Origin: Betaproteobacteria bacterium
GTDB lineage: Bacteria > Pseudomonadota > Gammaproteobacteria > Burkholderiales > SG8-41
Assembly (NCBI GenBank): GCA_016868035.1
Contig: VGID01000034.1
Coordinates: 1-44,489, forward strand
DNA: 44,489 nucleotides
Direction of reading: 5' to 3'
Shown here: positions 16,621-24,498 of the stretch, one piece after another
How the letters are laid out: the number at the start of each line of letters is the position of its first letter
Numbering within the stretch: position 1 is the stretch's first letter
Notes under the pieces: model-generated
Databases searched by the model: none
What the model was told of the DNA's origin: nothing
Seen by the model: the letters and a program-made list of their open reading frames with translations, nothing else
Position numbers and translations under genes: made by a program

Positions 16621-18135
16621 TTAGGCCGCCGTTGCGCCGACGCGGCTGGCGCGCAGCGCCACGAGCCCGCGGGCAACGATGGGCCAGAACAGCGCAAACA
16701 GCGCGAGCCCCGTGATGCTGCCCACCAGCCAGTTGGAGAAGAAGATCCTGAGGTCGCCCTGCGCGAGCAGCATGGACTGGCGGAACGCGCTCTCGGCGGC
16801 GTCGCCCAGCACCAGAGCGAGCACGAGCGGCGCCAGCGGATAGTCCAATTTCTTGAACACGTAGCCGAACACGCCGAACATCAGCATGTACCAGATGTCG
16901 TACACGGCGTTGTTCACGGTGTAGGCGCCGATCGCGCACACGACGATGATGACCGGCGCGATGATGGAGAACGGCACGCGCAGGATCGCCGCGAAGACCG
17001 GCACGCAGGTCAAGCACAGGATCAGCGTCGCGATGTTGCCCAGGTACATGCTCGCGATCAGGCCCCACACGAACTCCGGCTTCTCGACGAACAGCAGCGG
17101 CCCCGGCTGCAGGCCCCAGACCAGCAGTCCGCCCAGCAGCACGGCCGCTGTGGGCGAGCCCGGGATGCCGAGCGCGAGCATCGGCAGCAGGGCCGAGGTG
17201 CCGGCGGAGTTGTTCGCCACCTCCGGCGCGAGCACGCCCTCGAGCTTGCCGGTGCCGAAGTCCGCGCCGTCCTTCGACATCCGCTTCGCCACACCGTAGG
17301 CCATGAATGAGGCCGGGGTCGCACCGCCCGGCGTGACCCCGAGCCAGCAGCCGATCACCATGCTGCGGATCGCCGTTCCCCAGAACCGGATCATCCGGCG
17401 CCAGGTGTCCCACACGACGGTCAGATTGAGGCGCGCGCTGCGGCCGCTGAACTCGAGCCCCTCCTCCATGCACAGCAGGATCTCGCCGATGCCGAAGAGC
17501 CCGATTACCGCGATGAGGAAGCTGAACCCGCGCAGCAGCTCGGAGAAGCCGAAGTTCAGCCGCAGCGTGCCGGTCACCATGTCCATGCCGACCGCCGCGA
17601 GACCGAAGCCCAGCATCATCGAGACCAGGATCTTGAACGGCTTTTCCTTGCCCATGCCGATGAAGCTGCAGAAAGTCAGGAAGTAGACCGAGAAGAACTC
17701 CGGCGGGCCGAACTTGAGGGCAAAGCGCGCCACGAGCGGGGCGAGAAAGGTGATCATGATCACAGCGCACAGCGCCCCGAAAAACGAGGAGGTGAACGAG
17801 GTCGTCAGCGCTTCCGCGGCGTGGCCGTTCTGCGCCATCGGATAGCCGTCGAACGTGGTGGCGACGGACCACGGCTCGCCCGGTATGTTGAACAGAATCG
17901 AGGTGATCGCGCCGCCGAACAGCGCGCCCCAGTAGATGCACGAGAGCATCACGATCGCCGAGGTCGGCGGCATCGCGAACGTGAGCGGCAGCAGGATCGC
18001 CACCCCGTTCGCCCCGCCCAGCCCCGGCAGCACCCCGACGATGATGCCGAGGAACACGCCCACGAACATCAGCACGATGTTGTAGGGCGTCAGCACGACC
18101 GAGAACCCGTAGAACAGCGAATTCAGTTCTTCCAC
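16621..18135 (-). CDS. tctA: Tripartite tricarboxylate transporter large membrane subunit TctA
   Basis: 504-aa polytopic inner-membrane protein, the usual TctA length, with about 11-12 hydrophobic segments. The family motif LGVLPGLGGANGVAILLPLTF occurs near residue 35, with GVTPGGATPASFMAYGVAKR and LALGIPGSPTAAVLLGGLLVWGLQPGPLLF further on. It forms the solute:cation symport channel with TctB, fed by the periplasmic receptor TctC. The order tctC-tctB-tctA on one strand is complete. The substrate class is carboxylates; closeness to the oxalate genes makes oxalate or a related di-acid possible but unproven. Confidence 0.92.
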   Translation of the reverse strand: MEELNSLFYGFSVVLTPYNIVLMFVGVFLGIIVGVLPGLGGANGVAILLPLTFAMPPTSAIVMLSCIYWGALFGGAITSILFNIPGEPWSVATTFDGYPMAQNGHAAEALTTSFTSSFFGALCAVIMITFLAPLVARFALKFGPPEFFSVYFLTFCSFIGMGKEKPFKILVSMMLGFGLAAVGMDMVTGTLRLNFGFSELLRGFSFLIAVIGLFGIGEILLCMEEGLEFSGRSARLNLTVVWDTWRRMIRFWGTAIRSMVIGCWLGVTPGGATPASFMAYGVAKRMSKDGADFGTGKLEGVLAPEVANNSAGTSALLPMLALGIPGSPTAAVLLGGLLVWGLQPGPLLFVEKPEFVWGLIASMYLGNIATLILCLTCVPVFAAILRVPFSIIAPVIIVVCAIGAYTVNNAVYDIWYMLMFGVFGYVFKKLDYPLAPLVLALVLGDAAESAFRQSMLLAQGDLRIFFSNWLVGSITGLALFALFWPIVARGLVALRASRVGATAA

Positions 18136-18189
18136 GTGGGCGGCATCCCCTTTAATCCGTTGTGCGGCCGGCGGCCGGATTGCGGGACA

Positions 18190-18705
18190 TCAGTAGCCAA
18201 GATACCTGAGGAAGTGATACGCGCCCTTGGGCAGCGGCACCTTGAACCAGACTTCGAACATCAGGAAAAAGAACACGCTCGTTCCCAGCCCCACTACGAT
18301 GCCCTTGTACCAGGCGTAGCGGCCGACCCAGATCATGAAGCCGGCGAGGTACACCGTGGTGGCGACGTAGATGCCGATCAGCGGGATCGCTCCGACGAAG
18401 AGCGCTGCCGGGACCAGCATCTTCATGACCTGCCGCAGCCGCGCCCACTCGACGAACACGACGAGCCGCTGGTGCCTCTCGACGATCGCCGTGGCGAGAT
18501 TCGCGAGGCTGGCGAAGCAGATGATCAGCCCGATGTAGAACGGGAAATAGCCCGGCTGCGGGCCGTCAAAGGCCCACCCCGCGCCCAGGCGCCGGCTGTC
18601 GAATACCATGATCGCCCCCAGCGCAAACGTGAACAGCGCGATAAAGATCTCGATCGCGCGCGTGGAAGGCCCGGACGTGCTGGACCGATTGGGGTCTTCA
18701 GCCAT
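18190..18705 (-). CDS. tctB: Tripartite tricarboxylate transporter small membrane subunit TctB
   Basis: 171-aa protein with four predicted membrane helices: AIEIFIALFTFALGAIMVF, YFPFYIGLIICFASLANLA, LVPAALFVGAIPLIGIYVATTVYLAGFMIW, and FFFLMFEVWF near the C-terminus. The layout and GPQPGYFPFYIGL match TctB. The ATG at 18705 (MAEDPNRSS) is preferred; a GTG 36 nt upstream is possible, and neither has a strong ribosome site. It sits 48 nt after tctC and 54 nt before tctA. Confidence 0.85.
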   Translation of the reverse strand: MAEDPNRSSTSGPSTRAIEIFIALFTFALGAIMVFDSRRLGAGWAFDGPQPGYFPFYIGLIICFASLANLATAIVERHQRLVVFVEWARLRQVMKMLVPAALFVGAIPLIGIYVATTVYLAGFMIWVGRYAWYKGIVVGLGTSVFFFLMFEVWFKVPLPKGAYHFLRYLGY

Positions 18706-18753
18706 TGGAAAAGAAGCCGGGGCGCAACCGCGCCCCGGCACGTGCCCTGGCGG

Positions 18754-19758
18754 TCAGGGCTTCGCCAGGAAGCCCGCTTCCTTCATCAAATTGCGGTGCA
18801 GGTCCTCGGCGCCCTGTACCCACTTGGCATACGCGGGCCCGGTCATGAAGGACTGGTTGAAGGCGCCCCGCTCCATGAATTCCTTCCATTCGGACGTCTC
18901 GCGCACCTTGCGGAAGAGCCCGACGTAGAAATCCACGGCTTCCTTGGGCACGCCGGCGGGCATGAAGATGCCGCGCAGCATGAGGTAGTCGGCCGGCACG
19001 CCCGCCTCCTTGCAGGTCGGGATGTCGTGCCACGACATCGTTTCCGTGACCTTGCCCTTGTACGGCATGCGCGAATCGTCGAACACGCACAGCGGGCGCA
19101 GTTGCCCGGCGCGCCATTGCGCGACCGCCTCGATCGGGTTGTTCACGGTGGAGTCCACGTGCTTGCCCACGAGCTGGGTCGCCACGTCGCCGCCGCCCTT
19201 GAACGGCACGTAGATGAACTTGGTGCCGGTCGCCTTCTCGATGCCCACGGTCAGGATCTGGTCTTCCTGCTTGGAACCGGTGCCGGCCATCTTGAACTTG
19301 TTGGGCCCGGCCTTTTTCACCGCGTCGAGGTAATCCTTGGCGCTCTTGTAGGGCGTGTCCGCATGCACCCACAGCACGAACTGGTCGAGCGCGAGCATCG
19401 CCACCGGCGTGAGATCCTTCCAGTTGAAGGGCACGCCGGTCGCAAGCGGCGTGGTGAAGAGGTTGGACAGCGTGATGATGATCTTGTGGGAGTCGGCCTT
19501 CGAACCCTTGACGTCGAGGAAGCCCTCGGCTCCCGCGCCGCCCGACTTGTTGACCACCACGAAGGGCTGCTTCATCAGATTGTGCTTGGCGACGATGCCC
19601 TGGATCAGGCGCGCCATCTGGTCGGCGCCCCCGCCGCTGCCTGCCGGCACCACGAACTCGACCGGCCGCGTCGGCTCCCACGCTGCCGCCGTGGGCGCGC
19701 CAACGAGCGCGGCCACAAACAGCATCGCGGTGACACTCAAAATACGATGGATGTGCAT
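18754..19758 (-). CDS. tctC: Bug/TctC-type periplasmic carboxylate receptor
   Basis: 334-aa periplasmic binding protein. The start MHIHRILSV has a GAGGAG site upstream and opens a signal peptide ending near GAPTAAAWEP. The mature protein has the Bug pattern: PVEFVVPAGSGGGADQMARLI, a ligand-loop region FVVVNKSGGAGAEGF, then YVPFKGGGDVATQLVGKHVDSTVNNP. Together with TctA and TctB it forms a complete secondary transporter. An isolated TTGAC-N4-GTC box 127 nt upstream hints at Crp/Fnr control. Ligand unknown. Confidence 0.9.
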   Translation of the reverse strand: MHIHRILSVTAMLFVAALVGAPTAAAWEPTRPVEFVVPAGSGGGADQMARLIQGIVAKHNLMKQPFVVVNKSGGAGAEGFLDVKGSKADSHKIIITLSNLFTTPLATGVPFNWKDLTPVAMLALDQFVLWVHADTPYKSAKDYLDAVKKAGPNKFKMAGTGSKQEDQILTVGIEKATGTKFIYVPFKGGGDVATQLVGKHVDSTVNNPIEAVAQWRAGQLRPLCVFDDSRMPYKGKVTETMSWHDIPTCKEAGVPADYLMLRGIFMPAGVPKEAVDFYVGLFRKVRETSEWKEFMERGAFNQSFMTGPAYAKWVQGAEDLHRNLMKEAGFLAKP

Positions 19759-20218
19759 GACATTCTCCTCATTTGTTTGAACCAGCAAAAAAGGACCCGC
19801 TCCCTGGTTCTACTTCTTATGTGGCACTTCCGTGCTTCTTTTTTGCGCTCGCGTGATTCATCCGTATTCTGACATGCAAATAAACCGACTGGGGTCAAGT
19901 TTTTTTTCATGGTGCGACGCACAAACACTCCCGTGCCACAAACGCGGTCCGGAAAGAACCCGCGCGCTACTATCGCGACTCCCTGATATATGGGACATCG
20001 AATTCAGGCGAAAGTGCGAGAGGAACCTCTCGAAAAATCGTCGAAGGCGAACGAACCCGCCGATGAGCGCGGACAAAATCAGAAAAACCACAGCGGAAAG
20101 AACGCGTTGACACTCTCGCGGTGCTACCGCAGATGACCTGCGGTTACTGGATCCTGGTTCCTGAGATTACCGCCAGTCGCAGCCGCAACGCATCACGCGC
20201 CTATATATGAAACAGGTT
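19759..20218. promoter_or_regulatory. Intergenic region upstream of tctC with dyad elements
   Basis: About 460 bp without a gene. 19885-19898, read on the minus strand, is TTGACCCCAGTCGG, an imperfect TTGAC-N4-GTCAA box. 20017-20032 is a 16-base dyad, CGAGAGG and CCTCTCG around AA, with too tight a centre for a hairpin, so more like an operator. 20126-20144 forms a perfect 7-bp hairpin (ACCGCAG, five-base loop, CTGCGGT) downstream of the antiporter gene. Confidence 0.4.
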
Positions 20219-21211
20219 CTAGCGTTGTCCCAGAACGAACACGAAATACAGGGCGGCGAGATACACAACGGGAATCGCCGGGGTCAGCCGCCGGCCCCAG
20301 GCCATGGCGGGAAGCTGGCAGCTCCGGACGATGAGGTAGCCCATGCCCATCAGCACGAAGGCCGCGGCGGCGGCCGCGAAGTGCGCGCCTTCCATCGCGC
20401 GCAGCAACGGCCCCTTGGTATGGAACAGGTCCGAAATGGAGAAGATGAAGACGTTGAACGCGCAGCTTCCGTACACGTTGCCGATGACGATACCGTAGGA
20501 CTTGCGGAATGCGGCGGCGACCGTGACCGATCCCTCTGGCAGCGTGGTGACGATGGCAACCAGCAGCACGCCGATGAAGCTCGCGCTGATCCCGCTCAAC
20601 TCCGCGATGGTGTCGGCGCTCGATGCGAGGTAGCGCCCCGCGATGATGACCACCAGCGCCGAGATGCCGAAGCCGATCCACGCGTTGCGCGCGCTGCCCG
20701 TCGGCTTCGGGATCTCGCCGGCGTGCATCTCCGCGCGCCCCGCCTTATAGACTGCGCGCATGCCGGCAAGGTAGAGGACGAAGAGCAGGATTCCCCCGAC
20801 CGAGCTCGGGCCGAGCTTGACGTCGCCCGTGGCGCCCATCACCGCGGCGAGCGCGACGAGCCCGAGGCCCAGCAGGATCAGGATCCGCGTGTCCCTGCCC
20901 TGGTTGCCGAAGACGTTGGCGACGCCGAACGCGAGCGCGACGAGCCCGATCACGAAAATGTTGATCATGTTCGCCCCGAAGACATTGCCCAGCGCGAGGT
21001 CGGCCGCGTCCTCCAGCCACACCGCCGAGATGTTGACGGTAAGCTCGGGCAGCGAGGTGGCGATGCTCACGAGGAGCGTCCCCACCCAGAGCGTTCCCCA
21101 CCCCGTCTTCTCGGCGAGCTCGTCGCCGAAGCGGGCAAGTCCCATGCCCGCGAAAATCACGAATACGGAGCAGGCAAGGAACACGAGAATGGCTGCAGTC
21201 AGATTGTCCAT
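20219..21211 (-). CDS. CaCA-family Ca2+/Na+ (cation) antiporter
   Basis: 330-aa inner-membrane protein with about 10 helices in two inverted halves. Both alpha-repeats are visible: GTLLVSIATSLPELTVNISAV followed by LGNVFGANMINIF, and GVLLVAIVTTLPEGSVTVAAAF followed by IGNVYGSCAFNVF. The paired P-E residues in T-S/T-L-P-E are the cation-binding core of YrbG/CaxA-like exchangers. It would export Ca2+ or another cation against Na+ or H+. Located between the oxalate/transport genes and the formate genes on the same strand, with 197 nt to the next gene, so possibly separately transcribed. Confidence 0.85.
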   Translation of the reverse strand: MDNLTAAILVFLACSVFVIFAGMGLARFGDELAEKTGWGTLWVGTLLVSIATSLPELTVNISAVWLEDAADLALGNVFGANMINIFVIGLVALAFGVANVFGNQGRDTRILILLGLGLVALAAVMGATGDVKLGPSSVGGILLFVLYLAGMRAVYKAGRAEMHAGEIPKPTGSARNAWIGFGISALVVIIAGRYLASSADTIAELSGISASFIGVLLVAIVTTLPEGSVTVAAAFRKSYGIVIGNVYGSCAFNVFIFSISDLFHTKGPLLRAMEGAHFAAAAAAFVLMGMGYLIVRSCQLPAMAWGRRLTPAIPVVYLAALYFVFVLGQR

Positions 21212-21408
21212 GAATGTAAGCCTTTACTGACAGGGTAACCGGAAGGCCGCGGGAGGCAAACCGGGCCGCCTCCCCTCTCGTTCACGGCCACGGTAGCGTG
21301 AGACGGAACACGGTCAGCATCAGCCCTTGCATGAAGATCCACGGCAGTTTCCCTCTTTCGCTGGCCACTTCCCTTGCGAGGCTGAATGCCGCCGGCGACC
21401 TAACGACG

Positions 21409-21837
21409 CTATTTCACCAGCAGGACGGGCATTTGCGCCAGATGGATTACCTTGGTGGCTACGGAACCCAGCACCAGATTCGACACCGAGCCCAACCCGC
21501 GGCTGCCCATGACGATCTGCTCGCAATCCTTGTCAACCGCGTATTGCACGATGACCTCGCCGGGATGGCCGACCCCGATGTGGGGCACAAAAGCGATCCC
21601 GGCCGCGTCCAACCGTTCGCGCGCGGTCTTGAGCGCCACCGTACCCTCGTCATGGTAATAAGCATTCAGGTCCTCGCGCTTGATGAACAGCTTGACGTTT
21701 ACGCCCACCAGCGGCACCTGCACGTTGAGCAGGTGCAGTTGGAGCGGTTCCTTGTAACGCCCCGCCTGTTTGATAACGTATTCCACCGCCCGATGGGCGT
21801 TGTCCGATCCGTCGATGGCGACCAGGAAATTGATCAT
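21409..21837 (-). CDS. Universal stress protein, UspA family
   Basis: 142-aa cytoplasmic UspA-fold protein starting MINFLVAIDGSDNAHRAVEYV. The ATP-binding pattern G-x2-G-x9-G-S is complete in GSRGLGSVSNLVLGSVATK. The ATG at 21837 is chosen because a GGAG site lies just upstream; a longer frame extends into terC. It starts 7 nt after terC and is probably the last gene of the suc-fdh-fhs-terC operon. Role in the operon unclear; such proteins accompany energy or redox stress regulons. Confidence 0.85.
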   Translation of the reverse strand: MINFLVAIDGSDNAHRAVEYVIKQAGRYKEPLQLHLLNVQVPLVGVNVKLFIKREDLNAYYHDEGTVALKTARERLDAAGIAFVPHIGVGHPGEVIVQYAVDKDCEQIVMGSRGLGSVSNLVLGSVATKVIHLAQMPVLLVK

Positions 21838-21844
21838 TGTTTCA

Positions 21845-22576
21845 TCACTCCTTCTCCCGAACTTGCGCGGCAAGATCTACAGGGGCAGGGGCTGGCGCCT
21901 CCGCCGGCGCCGCACGCGCCGCGATCATCTTCCCGACCGCCACGACCAGCGCCGCCCCGATGACCGGTCCCGCGTACAGGAGCCAGTTGGCGTTCGCGAC
22001 GACCCAGTCCTTGACCACCACATCGCGCACGGTCATGTCCCCGGCGATCCAGCCAAGCAGAGCTGCGCCGAGCACGATCACGATCGGGAACCGGTCCATG
22101 AGCGCCAGCACCAGCTTGCTGCCCCAGACGATGATCGGCACGCTGACCACCAGCCCGAAGATCACCAGCCCCAGGCTGTCCTTCGCCGCGGCGGCAATCG
22201 CGATGACATTGTCAAGGCTCATCACCGCGTCGGCCACGACGATGGTCTTGATCGCGCCGATCAGATGGGTGCTCGCATCGATCTTGTGGCCGCCGTCCTC
22301 CTGGGGCATCAGGAGCTTGACGCCGATCCAGATCAGAAGCAGGCCGCCCACGATCTTGAGATACGGCATTCTGAGCAGTTGCAGCGCGAAAAAGATCAAT
22401 ATCACGCGTAGCGCGATCGCGCCGAAAACGCCCCAGAAGATCGCCTTGTTGCGCTGCGTCGCGGGCAGCCGCCGCGAGGCGAGTGCGATGACCACGGCGT
22501 TGTCGCCTCCGAGCACGATGTCGATGGCGATGATCTGAAGAACCGCGACCCAGAATGCCGCCGAACCAAACTCCAT
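21845..22576 (-). CDS. TerC-family membrane protein (YjbE type)
   Basis: 243-aa membrane protein with seven predicted helices. Family motifs include IAIDIVLGGDNAVVIALASRRL near the start, GVKLLMPQED, and VVADAVMSLDNVIAIAAAAKDSLGLVIFGL; the paired D-N motifs are typical of TerC metal exporters. A GGGAGA ribosome site precedes the ATG. It follows fhs by 59 nt and overlaps no gene. Known relatives export Mn2+ or load metals onto exported proteins; specificity cannot be read here. Next to the CaCA antiporter, it gives the block two metal-handling membrane proteins. Confidence 0.8.
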   Translation of the reverse strand: MEFGSAAFWVAVLQIIAIDIVLGGDNAVVIALASRRLPATQRNKAIFWGVFGAIALRVILIFFALQLLRMPYLKIVGGLLLIWIGVKLLMPQEDGGHKIDASTHLIGAIKTIVVADAVMSLDNVIAIAAAAKDSLGLVIFGLVVSVPIIVWGSKLVLALMDRFPIVIVLGAALLGWIAGDMTVRDVVVKDWVVANANWLLYAGPVIGAALVVAVGKMIAARAAPAEAPAPAPVDLAAQVREKE

Positions 22577-22635
22577 GTTTTCTCCCCTGATTGCTGTCCG
22601 CCGTCGCGATCCGTCGTGGTGCGGCGCGCGGTCGC

Positions 22636-24312
22636 CTAAAACAGGCCGACCACCTTGCCCTCATCGGTGAGATCGATCTTCTCGGCCGAGGGCACCTTGG
22701 GCAGGCCCGGCATGGTGAGGATGTCGCCGCAGACCATGACGATGAATTCCGCCCCCGCGGCAAGCCGCACTTCGCGCACGTTGAGGACGTGCCCGGACGG
22801 GGCGCCGCGCAGCCGCGGATCGGTCGAGAACGAGTACTGGGTCTTCGCGACGCACACCGGGTAGCTCCCGTAGCCCTCTTCCTGCAGCTTCTTCACCTGG
22901 GCGCGCACCTTCGCGTCCGCCGTGACGTCGGACGCGCCGTAGATCCTCGTCGCGATCGCCTTGACCTTGTCCCATAGCGGCACGCTGTCCTCGTAGACGA
23001 ACTTGAAGCTGTTGGCGCCCTTCTCGACGATCCCGATCACGGCCTTCGCGACCTCCTCCGCTCCCTTGCCGCCCTCGGCCCAGTGGCGCGCAGTGATCAC
23101 GGGCACACCGCCCGGCGCCATCTTCTTCTTGAGCAGATCGATCTCGGCCTGCGTGTCGAAAGTGAAGTGGTTGATCGCAACCACGCACGGCAGGCCGTAG
23201 TGATCGCACACGTTCGCAACATGGCGCTCGAGGTTGGCGACCCCCTTCTCCAGCGCGGGCAGGTTCTCCTTGTTGAGCTCCTTCACGTCCACGCCGCCGT
23301 GGTACTTGAGCGCGCGGATGGTGGCGACGATCACGACCGCATCGGGCCTGAGCCCCGCCTTGCGGCACTTGATGTCCACGAACTTCTCCGCCCCCAGGTC
23401 GGCGCCGAAGCCCGCTTCGGTGACGACGTAGTCCACGAGCTTGAGCGCGGTGCGGGTCGCGATCACCGAGTTGCAGCCGTGCGCGATATTGGCGAACGGG
23501 CCGCCGTGGATGAATGCCGGGTTGTTCTCCAGCGTCTGCACCAGGTTGGGCTGGATCGCGTCCTTGAGGAGCACCGTCATCGCGCCGTGGACCTTCAGGT
23601 CCTTCGCCCGCACCGGCTTCTGCTCGCGCGTGTAACCGACGACGATGTTGCCCAGCCGCGTCTTGAGGTCCTTCAACGACGTGGCAAGGCAGAAAATCGC
23701 CATCACCTCGGAAGCGACCACGATGTCGAATCCGTCCTGGCGCGGATAGCCGTTGCCGGGCCCGCCGAGCGAGGCGGTGATCTCGCGCAGCGCGCGGTCG
23801 TTCATGTCCATCACGCGCTTCCAGGTGATGCGCCGCACGTCGATCCCGAGCTCGTTGCCGTGATGGATGTGGTTGTCGAGCGCCGCGGCGAGGAGATTGT
23901 TCGCGAGCGCGATGGCGTTGAAGTCGCCGGTGAAGTGCAGGTTGATATCCTCCATCGGCACCACCTGCGCGTAGCCGCCACCCGCCGCGCCTCCCTTCAT
24001 GCCGAACACCGGGCCGAGGCTCGGCTCGCGCAGGCAGATCATCGCCTTCTTGCCGATGCGGTTCAACGCATCGCCGAGCCCGACCGTGGTCGTCGTCTTG
24101 CCTTCGCCCGCCGGCGTCGGGCTGATCGCGGTGACGAGTATGAGCTTGCCGTCCTTCTTTCCCTTGAGGGTGTCCACGTATTCGAGCGAGACCTTCGCCT
24201 TGTGGTGCCCGTACGGCACGAGGTGGTCCTCCGGGATGCCGAGCTTCTCGGCGATCCTGGTGACGCGCAGCATCTTCGCCTGCTGCGCGATTTCGATGTC
24301 GGACAACGGCAT
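22636..24312 (-). CDS. fhs: Formate-tetrahydrofolate ligase
   Basis: 558-aa enzyme, exactly the family length, joining formate to tetrahydrofolate with ATP. Visible motifs: the P-loop-like [51 protein letters not shown] and [13 protein letters not shown]. The ATG at 24312 ([11 protein letters not shown]) is selected over an upstream in-frame codon because CAGGAG lies just before it. It provides the entry of formate into one-carbon metabolism, in competition with the formate dehydrogenase encoded immediately upstream in the same transcription direction. A 152-bp repeat element separates it from fdhA. Cytoplasmic. Confidence 0.96.
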   Translation of the reverse strand: MPLSDIEIAQQAKMLRVTRIAEKLGIPEDHLVPYGHHKAKVSLEYVDTLKGKKDGKLILVTAISPTPAGEGKTTTTVGLGDALNRIGKKAMICLREPSLGPVFGMKGGAAGGGYAQVVPMEDINLHFTGDFNAIALANNLLAAALDNHIHHGNELGIDVRRITWKRVMDMNDRALREITASLGGPGNGYPRQDGFDIVVASEVMAIFCLATSLKDLKTRLGNIVVGYTREQKPVRAKDLKVHGAMTVLLKDAIQPNLVQTLENNPAFIHGGPFANIAHGCNSVIATRTALKLVDYVVTEAGFGADLGAEKFVDIKCRKAGLRPDAVVIVATIRALKYHGGVDVKELNKENLPALEKGVANLERHVANVCDHYGLPCVVAINHFTFDTQAEIDLLKKKMAPGGVPVITARHWAEGGKGAEEVAKAVIGIVEKGANSFKFVYEDSVPLWDKVKAIATRIYGASDVTADAKVRAQVKKLQEEGYGSYPVCVAKTQYSFSTDPRLRGAPSGHVLNVREVRLAAGAEFIVMVCGDILTMPGLPKVPSAEKIDLTDEGKVVGLF

Positions 24313-24340
24313 GCTTTTCGTCTCCTGATTGCACAAATCA

Positions 24341-24492
24341 GCCGCCAAGACGCCAAGAGCGCCAGCGATTCCTCATCGTCCGGCGAGTTTGATCGGGCTT
24401 CGATCGGCGATCCCGGTCCGGGCTGCCGGAGGCGTTTTGGTTCTTGCCCCTTGTTCCCTTGTCTTTCTTGGCGTCCTTGGCGCCTTGGCGGC
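24341..24492. repeat. Intergenic element with CCGCCAAGACGCCA inverted ends, copy 1
   Basis: Left arm GCCGCCAAGACGCCAAGAG (from 24341) is the inverted complement, with few mismatches, of the right arm CTTGGCGCCTTGGCGGC (ending 24492). The arms frame about 110 bp of non-coding sequence between fdhA and fhs. A second element with the same ends lies at 42487-42718. No coding potential is seen inside. Its position inside an operon means it is transcribed and could fold as mRNA. Confidence 0.65.
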
Positions 24493-24498
24493 TATCTT

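Noticed and set aside
19822-19836. Sigma54-like TGGCAC...TGC upstream of tctC
   Set aside because: It is on the wrong strand for tctC and the GG-to-GC spacing is one base short of that needed.
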